The translations under genes were made by a program, and so were the position numbers. DNA of 64,000 nt from Bacteroidales bacterium (GTDB lineage: Bacteria; Bacteroidota; Bacteroidia; Bacteroidales; F082), in contig WGCY01000049.1 in assembly GCA_015493525.1 (NCBI GenBank), positions 62,001 through 126,000 of the forward strand. Direction: 5' to 3'. The stretch's first letter is position 1, and each line of letters starts with the position of its first letter. Below, piece after piece: positions 34,494 to 46,272 of the stretch. The notes beneath the pieces were generated by a model, which was not told where the DNA came from, did not search any database, and saw only the letters and a program-made list of their open reading frames with translations.

Positions 34494-35525
34494 ATGTTTC
34501 GTTTTTTTTACAAGTTAGTCTTTGTTTTTCTAACATTCTCAGTATCCGCCCTTTACGCGCAAATACCGGCAGGATATTATGATGCTGCCCAGGGTAAAAC
34601 CGGAGAACAACTCAAAGCAGCACTTCACAACATCATTAAAGGCCATACAGAATACAGCTATAAACAGTTGTGGGATATATTGAGTGCCACGGATGAAGAT
34701 CCGAAAAACCACAACAATGTGATTTTGATTTACACCGGTATTTCAAGGGCCAAGTCAAAACACGGTGGAGACCCAGACGACTGGAACCGTGAGCATGTAT
34801 GGGCAAAATCGCATGGTAATTTTGGGACCACTCCACCTGCCGGCACGGATGCCCATCACATTCGCCCTGCCGATGTAAAAGTAAACAGCCTGCGTGGCCA
34901 TCTCGACTTCGACAACGGGGGGACGCTTGTGCCGGGAACCGACAGCTGTTACAAAGACGACAACTCTTTTGAACCCCGCGATGCCGTAAAAGGCGATGTG
35001 GCACGCATGATTTTTTATATGGCAACCCGTTACGAAGGCGACAACGGAGAACCGGATCTTGAAGTAGTTGACTATGTCAATACTTACCCCAAACCGGAGA
35101 TGGGAAAGCTCTCCACCCTGCTGCAATGGAATGCACAAGACCCGCCCGACAATTTCGAAAGGCACCGCAACAATGTGATTTACAACGATTATCAGCATAA
35201 TCGCAATCCATATATCGACCATCCTGAATACATCAGGGCTATCTGGGGAGGCCCGGAGGCCATCAATAAAAATCCGGAACTTTCCCTGTCGGTTTACCCC
35301 AATCCTGTAGTGGACAGGCTGACCATTGAAAGTGGCGAGAAACAAACCATGAATTTTAAACTCTTTAACAACCTGGGACAAGTGGTTGCCTCGGGAAAAA
35401 TCCTGAACGGACGTAACCGGATTAACCTGAACAACAAAACTCCCGGGCTTTATTTCTTAAGGCTGACCGAAGAAAACGGCCGGTGGACAAAACAATACAA
35501 AATCCTAAAAACGATTTCTTACTAA
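34494..35525 (+). CDS. Secreted endonuclease I (NucM/EndA family) with type IX secretion sorting tail
   Basis: The 343-residue protein has a signal peptide (residues 1-23, ALYAQ), then an endonuclease I domain. Its metal-finger nuclease motif WNREHVWAKSHG, followed by TDAHHIRPADVKVNSLRGHLDFDNG, carries the catalytic His and Asn. It would degrade extracellular DNA nonspecifically. The last about 75 residues (SVYPNPVVDRLTIES ... GLYFLRLTEENGRWTKQYKILK) are a type A C-terminal sorting domain that directs export by the T9SS, whose pore SprA is encoded at 171-7448. The stop overlaps the next start codon by one base. Confidence 0.93.
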   Translation: MFRFFYKLVFVFLTFSVSALYAQIPAGYYDAAQGKTGEQLKAALHNIIKGHTEYSYKQLWDILSATDEDPKNHNNVILIYTGISRAKSKHGGDPDDWNREHVWAKSHGNFGTTPPAGTDAHHIRPADVKVNSLRGHLDFDNGGTLVPGTDSCYKDDNSFEPRDAVKGDVARMIFYMATRYEGDNGEPDLEVVDYVNTYPKPEMGKLSTLLQWNAQDPPDNFERHRNNVIYNDYQHNRNPYIDHPEYIRAIWGGPEAINKNPELSLSVYPNPVVDRLTIESGEKQTMNFKLFNNLGQVVASGKILNGRNRINLNNKTPGLYFLRLTEENGRWTKQYKILKTISY

Positions 35526-35977
35526 TGAATTACCAAAAAAATATACGGATTACCAAGGCTTTCCGGTTTGAGATGGCCCATGCGCTCAAAGGTTACGATG
35601 GCCTCTGCCGAAATATCCACGGCCACACTTATGAGCTCATGGTAACTGTTCTCGGAAAACCCATTTCCGATGAAAACAGCCCCAAACTGGGCATGGTCAT
35701 GGACTTTGGCGATTTAAAAAAGATAGTCAAAGAGGTGATTGTGGATAAACATGACCATGCGCTCGTGCTTTACAATAAAATGCCCGAGCGTTTATTGTCC
35801 GAACTCAATCATAATTTTGAACGCGTTGTCCTTAAAGATTATAACCCCACCAGCGAGCTGATGCTGTTAGATTTTGCAGAGGCCATTCAAAAACACCTGC
35901 CCGAAAATATAACCCTTAAACACATGCTCCTTCGCGAAACGACCACCTCTTTTGCAGAATGGTTCGACGAGGGATAA
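35525..35977 (+). CDS. 6-pyruvoyl-tetrahydropterin synthase / 6-carboxytetrahydropterin synthase family (QueD-like)
   Basis: The 150-residue protein carries the PTPS zinc triad: His in EMAHALKG and the pair in NIHGHTYEL. The catalytic Cys is in GYDGLCRNIHGH and the Asp-His in DKHDHALVL. It makes 6-carboxytetrahydropterin for queuosine, or a tetrahydropterin, from dihydroneopterin triphosphate. Its ATG shares a base with the stop of the nuclease gene (TAATG), so the two are translationally coupled though functionally unrelated. No other queuosine genes are nearby, so QueD versus PTPS cannot be settled from the window. Confidence 0.85.
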   Translation: MNYQKNIRITKAFRFEMAHALKGYDGLCRNIHGHTYELMVTVLGKPISDENSPKLGMVMDFGDLKKIVKEVIVDKHDHALVLYNKMPERLLSELNHNFERVVLKDYNPTSELMLLDFAEAIQKHLPENITLKHMLLRETTTSFAEWFDEG

Positions 35978-36027
35978 TGTAAAATGCCCGTGGATATTTC
36001 GTATTTTTATTCCCAAAATCATAAAAC

Positions 36028-36870
36028 ATGAACGACACCATTTATGTAACCAAAGGGAATGGCGACCGCGTCCCCTTTGATGAAGATAAACTCAGAAGGG
36101 CACTGAAAAATTCAGGGGCAGGAACTTTGGATGTGGAAAGGGCACTTGCCGCCGTGAAGAAAAGCCTTTATCAGGGCATCGGGACCCACAAGATTTACCA
36201 GACGGCTTACCGTATCCTGAAAAAAAGTTCACGCCATTCTGCCGGTCGTTACCGGTTGAAAAAAGCCATCATGGAACTGGGGCCTTCGGGATATCCTTTT
36301 GAGAAATTTGTGGGCAGGCTGATGGAGTCAAGGGGCTATCAGACCAGGGTAAACCTCATTATACAAGGGAAATGTGTTCAACATGAGGTGGACGTGGTGG
36401 CGAGAAACCAACAGGAACAAATTATGATTGAATGTAAATTTCACAGCGACAGCAAACGCAACAGCGATGTGAAAGTTGCCCTGTACATACACTCCCGCTT
36501 TCAGGACGTGGCAGCATCCTGGAAACAGGATGAACCGGATGCCAACATACAATACAAGGGAATGGTTGTCAACAATACCCGTTTTTCGGACGATGCCACC
36601 CGCTATGCCAAATGTGCCGGATTGCAACTGGTTTCATGGGATTATCCCAACGGCAACAGCCTCAAAGACTGGATTGATCAATCGGGATACCATCCCATTA
36701 CCAGCCTGAGTTATCTGAAAAAAACAGAAAAACAACAGCTGCTCGACAAGAATGTCGTCCTTTGCCGGGATATAGAAAAAAACGAACCGCTGCTGAAAAC
36801 ACTGGGTATTCCTGATTACCGGATTAAAAACCTGCTTTCCGAAGCACGCCAGCTTTCGGGAAAATTATGA
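36028..36870 (+). CDS. ATP-cone domain fused to Mrr-type restriction-endonuclease-like domain
   Basis: The 280-residue protein has two parts. Residues 5-90 form an ATP-cone (VTKGNGDRVPFDEDKLRRAL ... HKIYQTAYRIL), the nucleotide-sensing module known from ribonucleotide reductase and NrdR. Residues 92-215 look like an Mrr/PD-(D/E)xK nuclease: Asp122 in HEVDVVA and the E135-x-K137 pair in IMIECKFH are the metal and catalytic residues. A helical tail ending with an HhH-like stretch (LKTLGIPDYRIKNLLSEARQLSG) follows. It could be a nuclease controlled by dNTP or ATP level in repair or defence. No methyltransferase or DNA-recognition subunit is adjacent. Confidence 0.83.
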   Translation: MNDTIYVTKGNGDRVPFDEDKLRRALKNSGAGTLDVERALAAVKKSLYQGIGTHKIYQTAYRILKKSSRHSAGRYRLKKAIMELGPSGYPFEKFVGRLMESRGYQTRVNLIIQGKCVQHEVDVVARNQQEQIMIECKFHSDSKRNSDVKVALYIHSRFQDVAASWKQDEPDANIQYKGMVVNNTRFSDDATRYAKCAGLQLVSWDYPNGNSLKDWIDQSGYHPITSLSYLKKTEKQQLLDKNVVLCRDIEKNEPLLKTLGIPDYRIKNLLSEARQLSGKL

Positions 36871-36877
36871 AAAAGAG

Positions 36878-37633
36878 ATGACAAAAGGGAAAAAACAATT
36901 CTGGCAGGAAAACCATACAGTTTCCTGGGAAGACACAGCATTAGACAATCACCTGAGCATCACCGCCATGAACAGGTTCCTGCTGCAAGCGGCAGTAAAC
37001 CATGCCGAACACCTTGGATTTGGTTTTACCGATACCAGCAAGCAGGATTTATCGTGGGTACTGCTACACATCAACCTGCAAATAAACAGGCTGCCGGCAT
37101 GGAAAGAGAGATTCAGTGTGGTTACCTGGCCCAGCCGCGTAAAAGCCATTACTGCTTTCCGTGAGTTTGAAATAAAGGGAGAGCAGGGCGAAATACTTTG
37201 TACAGCCACATCAGAATGGTCAGTGATCAACCTGAAAACACGTCGCCCGCAGCGCATGAGCAGCCTGGATAACCTGATAAACAATGTTACGGACAAAGTC
37301 AGCCTGGACATGCCTTTTTTTAAGCTGGATGCTAAACTGGCGTTTGAAGAACTGTTTTCTGTAAAAGTGCGTTACTCGGACATGGACATGAACGCGCATG
37401 CCAATGCCGGGAAATATTTCGACTGGCTGTCGGATGCTATTTATGAAATCTCCGGTACCAACGATGTGGCTTTTATCTCGTTTAATTATCTCCACGAATG
37501 TATGCTCGGCGATACGCTGACAATTGAAAAAAGTAAAGAAACTCCCCTTTTTATCAGGGGACGCAAAACCGGCGAAAACAAGATGGCTTTCTGGGCTAAA
37601 ATTGAACTGAAAAAAAGCCCGGCCCCTCTTTGA
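36878..37633 (+). CDS. Acyl-ACP thioesterase
   Basis: The 251-residue double hot-dog enzyme hydrolyses acyl-ACP to release free fatty acids. The motif YSDMDMNAHANAGKYFDWLSDAI (about residue 165) holds the Asn and His of the plant FatA/FatB-type active site, and the N-terminal hot dog (LHINLQINRLPAWKERFSVVTWPS) is complete. Bacterial members of this length are common in Bacteroidota and set chain length of released acids. It starts 7 bp after the Mrr-like gene and precedes the nucleotidyltransferase by 6 bp, so these three genes are probably one operon. Confidence 0.87.
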   Translation: MTKGKKQFWQENHTVSWEDTALDNHLSITAMNRFLLQAAVNHAEHLGFGFTDTSKQDLSWVLLHINLQINRLPAWKERFSVVTWPSRVKAITAFREFEIKGEQGEILCTATSEWSVINLKTRRPQRMSSLDNLINNVTDKVSLDMPFFKLDAKLAFEELFSVKVRYSDMDMNAHANAGKYFDWLSDAIYEISGTNDVAFISFNYLHECMLGDTLTIEKSKETPLFIRGRKTGENKMAFWAKIELKKSPAPL

Positions 37634-37639
37634 AAAATA

Positions 37640-38278
37640 ATGGATATTTTCACAAATATGGAAGCAGAAAACAGTTTACTGAAAGATTTTGCCGTACTTA
37701 TCCTTGCCGCCGGATTTTCCGGTCGTATGGGCGTTCCCAAGCTCTCTCTACGCTTCGATGAGAACCAGACTTTTGCCGAAAAAATCGTTCACACTTACCG
37801 GTCTGCCGGATGCAAAAAAATTGTGCTGGTGGTAAACCGGCAGGGGCAGGAGTTCCTCCGCCATCAAAAACTTTTTCTTTCCGATAACAAGGTGTCGGTG
37901 GTTTTTAATGCTTACCCGGAAAGGGAACGGTTTTTTTCGTTGCAAACAGGATTGAAAAGCCTTCAAAACGGAATGCCGGTTTTCATTCAAAATATTGACA
38001 ATCCGTTTGTCCGGACGGCTACCCTTCAAAAACTCACCGGGGCTTTTAAGCCGGGGGCATTTGTCGTTCCACGCTACAACCGGCACGGCGGGCATCCCAT
38101 ATTGCTTTCTGCAAAGGTTGTCAACGATCTGGTTGCTTTTCCCGATTACCGGCAGAACCTGCGAAACTTTTTGCAGGCATATCCCAAAATTATCTGTCCG
38201 GTAGAAGATAAAAACCTTCTTGCGAACATCAATACGCCGGAGGAATACAGGAAGTATTTCGGACAAGTGTCAGGCTGA
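37640..38278 (+). CDS. MobA-like nucleotidyltransferase
   Basis: The 212-residue protein opens LILAAGFSGRMGVPKLSL, the nucleotide-binding loop of the MobA/MocA/IspD-like NTP-transferases (LAAGxSxRMGxPK). The metal-binding segment QNIDNPFVRTATLQKL corresponds to the D-x-P motif, and PRYNRHGGHPILLS is typical of the MocA (molybdenum cofactor cytidylyltransferase) branch. It would transfer a nucleotide to a phosphate-bearing cofactor or sugar. No molybdenum-cofactor genes are nearby, so the substrate stays open. It begins 6 bp after the thioesterase gene. Confidence 0.8.
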   Translation: MDIFTNMEAENSLLKDFAVLILAAGFSGRMGVPKLSLRFDENQTFAEKIVHTYRSAGCKKIVLVVNRQGQEFLRHQKLFLSDNKVSVVFNAYPERERFFSLQTGLKSLQNGMPVFIQNIDNPFVRTATLQKLTGAFKPGAFVVPRYNRHGGHPILLSAKVVNDLVAFPDYRQNLRNFLQAYPKIICPVEDKNLLANINTPEEYRKYFGQVSG

Positions 38279-38350
38279 AATCAAGGTAAAACATACTTGC
38301 GGAAAGGCTGCAAAATGCAAGGTTTGGAGTAAGAAACATAAAATTGCAGG

Positions 38351-40228
38351 CTATTCCAAAACACCGACCACAACCTTGGAAGCGTATTTTTTGGAAAACC
38401 ACACACGCTGGGTGGCTTTTTTAAAGTCGCCCGGTTCGGCTTTGTAGATGTTCGTAAAAGTCTGTGGATTGACATCGAAAAACGGAAACCAGCTGCTTTG
38501 GATCTGGACCATTATCCGGTGTCCTTTTTTGAATGTGTGCAGGACGTCCTGCAACGGCAGTTTTATCTCTGTTACTTTTCCGGGGACAAACGGCGCAGGT
38601 TTTTCCGGATTGTTGCGGTATTTTCCACGCAAAATATCCCCACGGACCAACATTTGGTAACCGCCCATTTTTACTTTTGTCGGATTGGGCCTGGGGTTAG
38701 CGGCACTGTCAGGATAAACATCAATGACTTTTACCACCCAATCGGCATCCGTTCCGGTGGTGGAAACATATAAATCGGCAAGCATAGGCCCGGCCAGTGT
38801 AACCTCTTTTTCCAAAGGCTGTGTTTCAAAAACCAGCACATCGGGCCTGCGGGCGGCAAAACGCTGGTCTTCATTCATATAAGGGTGATAGTAAAATGTT
38901 TTCGAATCCATGACGTGTGCAGTATAAGGCACCGGTTTGCGGGGGTCGCTTACATATTGTTCAAAATCAGTTTTACTTTTGGCCGGCTCTCCGAAAGTCA
39001 GTTTATGGCCTGCTTCCAGCGAAAGTGCCTTTTTCTGAACAGCCTTTGGCGGCCACTGGTCAAAGGAACGCCAGCGGTTAGCTCCCGTGTTAAACATGCG
39101 GGCTTCGGGTTCGGGAAATTTTCCTTCCCCTTTTAGGTAATATTTAAAAAACGGAAGCTGGATTTCTTTCCGAAAATAATCCCCGGTATTGGAACCAAAT
39201 GGTATATCCCCCAGCCGTTCATCCTCATAGCTGCTCCACCAGCCATGCGGCCACGGCCCGATAACCAGCATATTTTTGGCATGTGGATTTTTATCTTCAA
39301 TACTTTTATACGTGTGCAGTGTCCCGTAGAAATCCTCACTGTCGTACCAGCCCCCTACCGTCAGTACTGCCGGTTTAATATTTTTGAAATGCGGAAGCGT
39401 GTTGCGCTTTTGCCAAAAAGCATCATAGTCGGGATGCCTTTTTACCTTTTCCCAGAAAGCAATGTCGTTATGAAAATAGTTTTTGTCCACATTGGGCAGC
39501 GGCTCTAGGGACAAGAAAAAGTTATATGCATCCGGCGACACACGGGGAAGGCTATGGGGCCAGTGCGATGTCAGGCTATCGCGTTTTATACCAAAAACGG
39601 CAAAGAAATTAATGGCCATTTGCATCGAGAATGCCCCATGGTGATGCATGTCGTCGTCCACAAACCAGTTGGAAATGGGAGCTTGAGGCGAAACGGCCTT
39701 CAAAGCCGGATGGGCATCAATACAGGCCATGGCGGCGTAAAAACCCGGATAAGAAATGCCAAACATACCGGCTTTTCCGTTGTTGTGTTTTATGTTTTTG
39801 ATAAGCCAGTCCACCGTGTCCCAGGCATCGCTGCTTTCGTCCGTTTGTTTTCCGGTTTTATTTGGAATATAAGGCCGCATGTTGACAAATTTGCCTTCCG
39901 ACATAAAACGGCCCCGCACATCCTGATAGACAAAGATAAACTTCTCTTTGGCCAGTTCTACCGGAAGATGGCGAAACTTGTCTTTGCCGTAAGGCCAGCA
40001 GGAATAGGGCGTCCGCCAGATCAGAATGGGATAGTTGCGGGTTGTATCTTTGGGCATGTAAACCACCGTATAAAGTTTAACGCCATCGCGCATGGGGATG
40101 CGGTACGAAGCTTTTGTATAATGATCTTTTACCGAATATGTTTCCTGTGCAGATAAAGAGACCGATGAAAAAAGCACAACGAAAAAGAAAAGAAAAAACC
40201 CTTTCGCAAGATTTATTTTTGTTTTCAT
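38351..40228 (-). CDS. Secreted CocE/NonD family hydrolase (X-Pro dipeptidyl-peptidase S15 type)
   Basis: The 625-residue protein has a signal peptide (residues 8-28, SVSLSAQ). The alpha/beta hydrolase domain carries the nucleophile in GMFGISYPGFYA (GxSYxG), the Asp in GGWYDSEDF and the His in VIGPWPHGWW. The C-terminal jelly-roll PepX domain (residues about 450-625, including LQDVLHTFKKGHRIMVQIQSSW) is typical of the family. Members cleave esters or X-Pro peptides; alpha-amino acid ester hydrolases share this layout with a conserved double-His or acidic cluster. The exact substrate is not predictable. It may be co-transcribed with msrC just upstream (37 bp gap). Confidence 0.9.
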   Translation of the reverse strand: MKTKINLAKGFFLFFFVVLFSSVSLSAQETYSVKDHYTKASYRIPMRDGVKLYTVVYMPKDTTRNYPILIWRTPYSCWPYGKDKFRHLPVELAKEKFIFVYQDVRGRFMSEGKFVNMRPYIPNKTGKQTDESSDAWDTVDWLIKNIKHNNGKAGMFGISYPGFYAAMACIDAHPALKAVSPQAPISNWFVDDDMHHHGAFSMQMAINFFAVFGIKRDSLTSHWPHSLPRVSPDAYNFFLSLEPLPNVDKNYFHNDIAFWEKVKRHPDYDAFWQKRNTLPHFKNIKPAVLTVGGWYDSEDFYGTLHTYKSIEDKNPHAKNMLVIGPWPHGWWSSYEDERLGDIPFGSNTGDYFRKEIQLPFFKYYLKGEGKFPEPEARMFNTGANRWRSFDQWPPKAVQKKALSLEAGHKLTFGEPAKSKTDFEQYVSDPRKPVPYTAHVMDSKTFYYHPYMNEDQRFAARRPDVLVFETQPLEKEVTLAGPMLADLYVSTTGTDADWVVKVIDVYPDSAANPRPNPTKVKMGGYQMLVRGDILRGKYRNNPEKPAPFVPGKVTEIKLPLQDVLHTFKKGHRIMVQIQSSWFPFFDVNPQTFTNIYKAEPGDFKKATQRVWFSKKYASKVVVGVLE

Positions 40229-40265
40229 TAGGTATGTTTTTAAACTTAATTACTATTGTATTCAA

Positions 40266-40739
40266 CTATCCTTCAGGAAAATAAACCAACCGGACAATTT
40301 TCTCCAGTTCGGCAGCATCAACCTCATCAAAACTATCCAACGACCTGCTGTCCACATCCAACACGCCACGGATAATCCCTTCCCTGTCGAAAACCGGCAG
40401 CACAATTTCAGATTTGGCCCGCCCATCACAGGCAATATGTCCGGGAAATGCATCCACATCAGGGACAATCAATATTTTTCGTTGGCTAACGGCAGCCTGG
40501 CAAACGCCGGTTCCGGCAGGCAGGTTGATACACGCCAGCGCGCCCTGGTAAGGGCCGACCTGAAGTTTGCCATCCTGAAAAAGATAGAAACCACACCAAA
40601 AAAAGGTTTCCATTTTGTGGTACAGTACCGCATTGATGGTGGCCATGTTCGACAACGGATTGTTGCTGCCCTTAACAATTAAATCCTGAATCTGTTTATA
40701 CAACCGCCGGTAGCGTTTTTCTTTTTTGTTTTTATCCAT
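40266..40739 (-). CDS. msrC: Free methionine-(R)-sulfoxide reductase (GAF-domain fRMsr)
   Basis: The 157-residue GAF-domain enzyme reduces free L-methionine-(R)-sulfoxide. The three active-site cysteines occur at 70 (GALACINL), 80 (GTGVCQAAV) and 104 (GHIACDG), in the spacing seen in E. coli YebR (C84, C94, C118), and the GPYQGALAC and SEIVLPVF motifs are conserved. It protects free methionine against oxidation in the cytoplasm. There is no signal peptide. It is followed by the S15 hydrolase on the same strand and preceded by the phosphatase gene after 76 bp. Confidence 0.9.
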   Translation of the reverse strand: MDKNKKEKRYRRLYKQIQDLIVKGSNNPLSNMATINAVLYHKMETFFWCGFYLFQDGKLQVGPYQGALACINLPAGTGVCQAAVSQRKILIVPDVDAFPGHIACDGRAKSEIVLPVFDREGIIRGVLDVDSRSLDSFDEVDAAELEKIVRLVYFPEG

Positions 40740-40815
40740 GGTTTAATCTTTGGATTTTCAAAAATAGAAAAAACCAGAGAAAGCTTTCCGGGGAATTTAT
40801 TTACTGATTTCCAAG

Positions 40816-42708
40816 CTACTTCGTGAGTACCACCTCCTCTATTTTTTCAAAGGTATCAGGATTTATGACACGAAGGGTAACTTTTTTCCCGGCCACATCA
40901 AAAAGCATCAAGGCATGTTGCGTGGTGTATTTTTTCACAAAACCGGTCCAGGGCATTTTTTGCAAACCATAATAAGGTGCCCCTGCCGAGCCATTGGTTA
41001 TTTGCCATAAACCACGCGACAGTTTAACTTCCGGCTTGTTGTAACCTTTGGGATAACGCGGTGTACTGTCATTAATCAACATACGGGTATAATTATGCTC
41101 ATCGCCACACAACAGGGCAAGGACTTTTGGATTTTTGTTGATGAGCAGGTTCAGGAACTGGTCACGCCGTTCGATAATTCCTTTTTCAACCGGTTTGCCG
41201 GCAACCCACGGCCTGATTTGGTTGTTTCCGCCATACCACATGTCATCGCCCCCATGGCCTGCGTTGGGAAAGGCAGGGGTATGCAGGGTTACAAAAATAT
41301 GGTCGATACGGTTATCGTTTTGTAATTTTGCCAACGTCTTTTTAAGCCATTTCAGTTGGTTGTCCATGATATAGGCATGAACATTCCCTCCCGTCAATGG
41401 AATTTGATGCGGGTTTGGGGTGTACCAATAGTTTGAATTCAAAACCACCATGGCAATATTGCCATAAACGTAGTAATAGGCTGTCTCTTTATAAGAAGGG
41501 AAATCCGTGGTCTTTTTATCGGGATCGTAGGTGGCACCATCTTCACTGACGGGACCGTTTTTGGGATTGACAAATTCGTCAGAAAAAACTTTTTCCGCCG
41601 AAACCTTGTCAAAAGGAAAATTATCTACCGAAACGCCGTAATGGCTTCCGTTGTCAAAGACTTTTAAAAAAGCCTCATGGTTTCCGGGAGCAATCACAAA
41701 CGGCATATAATGCCAATAAGGTTCAACCACATCTTTCCAGTTGGCATACTCCAGTTGTTGTTCCCCCAGATCAGACGAATAACCATTGATAAGGTCTCCC
41801 GTAAATTGCATAAAAACGGCTTTTTCTTTGGCAGCAAGGACAGCCATTCGTTTCAAAACATAAGCATTTACCCCGTAAATATTTCGTTCGCCACCTCCGG
41901 TAGCTTTTCTGGAATCGCTGGCATAAGCAAAGGTAAAAGGCTTGCGGCTTCCCTCTTTGGGGGCTGTTGTAAAAGAATATGTTTCAGAGAAATGGCCATA
42001 GTTTACAGTATACCGGTAAGTTTTTGACGCTTCAAGGCCGGTGATGCGAATTTCGTGATGGAGACCGGTTTCCGAAGAATTGACATATTTCTTCCCGTTT
42101 ACCACAACATTGGGCTTGCAGGGTTTGTTTGTTTCAAATGAAACGACGGCACCGTCAGTGGAAAGCAGGTTGAGCAGGGGCCCTTCGGTAATCGTTAAAT
42201 CCGGCACAAAAGGCCCTTTTCCACGCACATTTATCCTTCCATCGTAAAGGATGACCCCTTTGCTGTCAACAATACGGTAGCCCAGCTTTAACTGTCCGGT
42301 TTGTTCCCAGTGGGCAATGTCATAACGCCCGGCAGTTTGTTTCAGGTTTATGGTTGCTTTACCGTTTTTTATTGCTGCAAACTTCTTAAAATATACGGGG
42401 TAGGCATATTTTTCCGGCAATACGGAATACAAACCATAATACAACGTCCCGCTAAAAGAAGCATTCCCGAAGTCAAAAGTGATGCCATTTTCTGTTCCGA
42501 CAGGCATAACACCCAGGTTTTGCATCTGTTCAAAAGGCCTGGCCTCTTTTTGTGGTGCGAGTTTTCCGGTTTTGGGATTTTTAAAATAGAGCTTATTCCC
42601 TTTATGAATAATATTTGTGTACGGTTTGGGTATTTTCACAGCAGTGTTCTGGCTGAGCAAACCACCGGAAACGAAAAAAAATAAAAGAAGGATAAAACTA
42701 TTTTTCAT
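40816..42708 (-). CDS. Secreted metallophosphoesterase, purple-acid-phosphatase-like, with fibronectin-like N-terminus
   Basis: This 630-residue protein has a signal peptide (residues 1-20) and an N-terminal beta-rich region. A short fibronectin-like domain (about residues 200-255) precedes the phosphoesterase domain. The metal site is seen in FTGDLINGY (GD), APGNHEAF (GNHE) and LCGDEHNYTRM (GDEHN variant of GHxH), with VTLHTPAF supplying a further His. This is the order of purple acid phosphatases and calcineurin-like phosphatases. Phosphate scavenging is a plausible role, but the substrate is unknown. No sorting tail is present. It stands between the WlbA-like gene and msrC on the minus strand. 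Confidence 0.87.
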   Translation of the reverse strand: MKNSFILLLFFFVSGGLLSQNTAVKIPKPYTNIIHKGNKLYFKNPKTGKLAPQKEARPFEQMQNLGVMPVGTENGITFDFGNASFSGTLYYGLYSVLPEKYAYPVYFKKFAAIKNGKATINLKQTAGRYDIAHWEQTGQLKLGYRIVDSKGVILYDGRINVRGKGPFVPDLTITEGPLLNLLSTDGAVVSFETNKPCKPNVVVNGKKYVNSSETGLHHEIRITGLEASKTYRYTVNYGHFSETYSFTTAPKEGSRKPFTFAYASDSRKATGGGERNIYGVNAYVLKRMAVLAAKEKAVFMQFTGDLINGYSSDLGEQQLEYANWKDVVEPYWHYMPFVIAPGNHEAFLKVFDNGSHYGVSVDNFPFDKVSAEKVFSDEFVNPKNGPVSEDGATYDPDKKTTDFPSYKETAYYYVYGNIAMVVLNSNYWYTPNPHQIPLTGGNVHAYIMDNQLKWLKKTLAKLQNDNRIDHIFVTLHTPAFPNAGHGGDDMWYGGNNQIRPWVAGKPVEKGIIERRDQFLNLLINKNPKVLALLCGDEHNYTRMLINDSTPRYPKGYNKPEVKLSRGLWQITNGSAGAPYYGLQKMPWTGFVKKYTTQHALMLFDVAGKKVTLRVINPDTFEKIEEVVLTK

Positions 42709-42746
42709 GATTGGTCAAATTTTTTGATGATGGATGTTTAATACAT

Positions 42747-43694
42747 TTACTTGTTTCTCAAAAACGGATGAAAATCACCGGAGAGGCCCAGAGGCTTTAG
42801 TGTCCGGATATTATGGACAATCTCGATGCTGTTACGGGCTTCTTTAATACCAAAGCCCCTGCCGGCCAATATGGCTTTGTAGCTCTTTGTATGCAAATCA
42901 GTAAACCCGCCGCTAAATTCTATCTCTTTGTTGTCCACCGTAATGGAACGATATGTCGGCAGGCCTTTCTCTACTGCCTGTGGGGGCAAATCGCTGCTGT
43001 CGAGGCTTAAGAACCAACGGACGCGTGCATGTTTAAGCTGTAAAAATCCGGCAGCTTTATTTTCCTGATAAACATGCACTTTACTCTCTTCCACCTCACC
43101 GAAAATCCAGCTCAGCATATCAAAAAAATGAATACCGATATTGGTAACGAGGCCACCTGATTTTGCCAGGTTTCCTTTCCACGAATAGAAATACCATTTC
43201 CCGCGAGAAGTGATATAAGTCAGGTCAATATCATGTATTTTATCATTGGGCCCGGAAGCAATTTGCTTTTTCAAAGCAATGATAGAAGGGTGCAGCCTAA
43301 GTTGCAGGATATTGAAGATTTTTCTTCCATTTTCCTTTTCTATCTCCTCCAACCCTTTCAGGTTCCACGGGTTCAATACAAGCGGTTTTTCACAAATGGC
43401 ATGGGCACCGTTGCGCAAAGCCAGCCTGATGTGGGCATCGTGCAAATAATTTGGGGAGCAGATACTGACATAATCAACCTTTTTAGTCCCCTCGTGCCGG
43501 AGTTTGTCTAAATGCCGGTCAAAACGTTCAGGCTCAATAAAGAAATCTGCTTTCGGAAAAAAGGAATCTATGATACCCACACTGTCGAAAGGATCCAGTG
43601 CTGCAATGAGGTCATTGCCCGTTTCTTTTATGGCCTTCATGTGCCTTGGGGCAATGTATCCGGCAGCACCAACAAGTGCAAAATTTTTTGACAT
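42747..43694 (-). CDS. Gfo/Idh/MocA oxidoreductase, WlbA/WbpB-like (UDP-GlcNAc(A) 3-dehydrogenase type)
   Basis: The 315-residue enzyme (ATG at 43694, MSKNFALVGAAGYIAPRHMKAI) begins with a Rossmann NAD-binding segment and contains the EKP motif ICEKPLVLNP, whose Lys is catalytic. NIGIHFFDMLSWIFG and later SLDSSDLP match the WlbA/WbpB group that oxidises C3 of UDP-GlcNAc-derived sugars on the way to 2,3-diamino sugars. Because wzc and wza precede it on the same strand, it probably supplies a sugar for surface polysaccharide. The next pathway genes (acetyltransferase, aminotransferase) are not in the window. Confidence 0.87.
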   Translation of the reverse strand: MSKNFALVGAAGYIAPRHMKAIKETGNDLIAALDPFDSVGIIDSFFPKADFFIEPERFDRHLDKLRHEGTKKVDYVSICSPNYLHDAHIRLALRNGAHAICEKPLVLNPWNLKGLEEIEKENGRKIFNILQLRLHPSIIALKKQIASGPNDKIHDIDLTYITSRGKWYFYSWKGNLAKSGGLVTNIGIHFFDMLSWIFGEVEESKVHVYQENKAAGFLQLKHARVRWFLSLDSSDLPPQAVEKGLPTYRSITVDNKEIEFSGGFTDLHTKSYKAILAGRGFGIKEARNSIEIVHNIRTLKPLGLSGDFHPFLRNK

Positions 43695-43795
43695 GGAAAT
43701 ATTTCTATTTTTTTGCAAAGATGCAAAATTTCTCTATGCCAGCCGGGAAGATCTTACGAAAGAAACTGTTCTGATATTACAGAACCCATCAGTAT

Positions 43796-46261
<2,466 letters not shown>

Positions 46262-46272
46262 GGCTTTTTATA

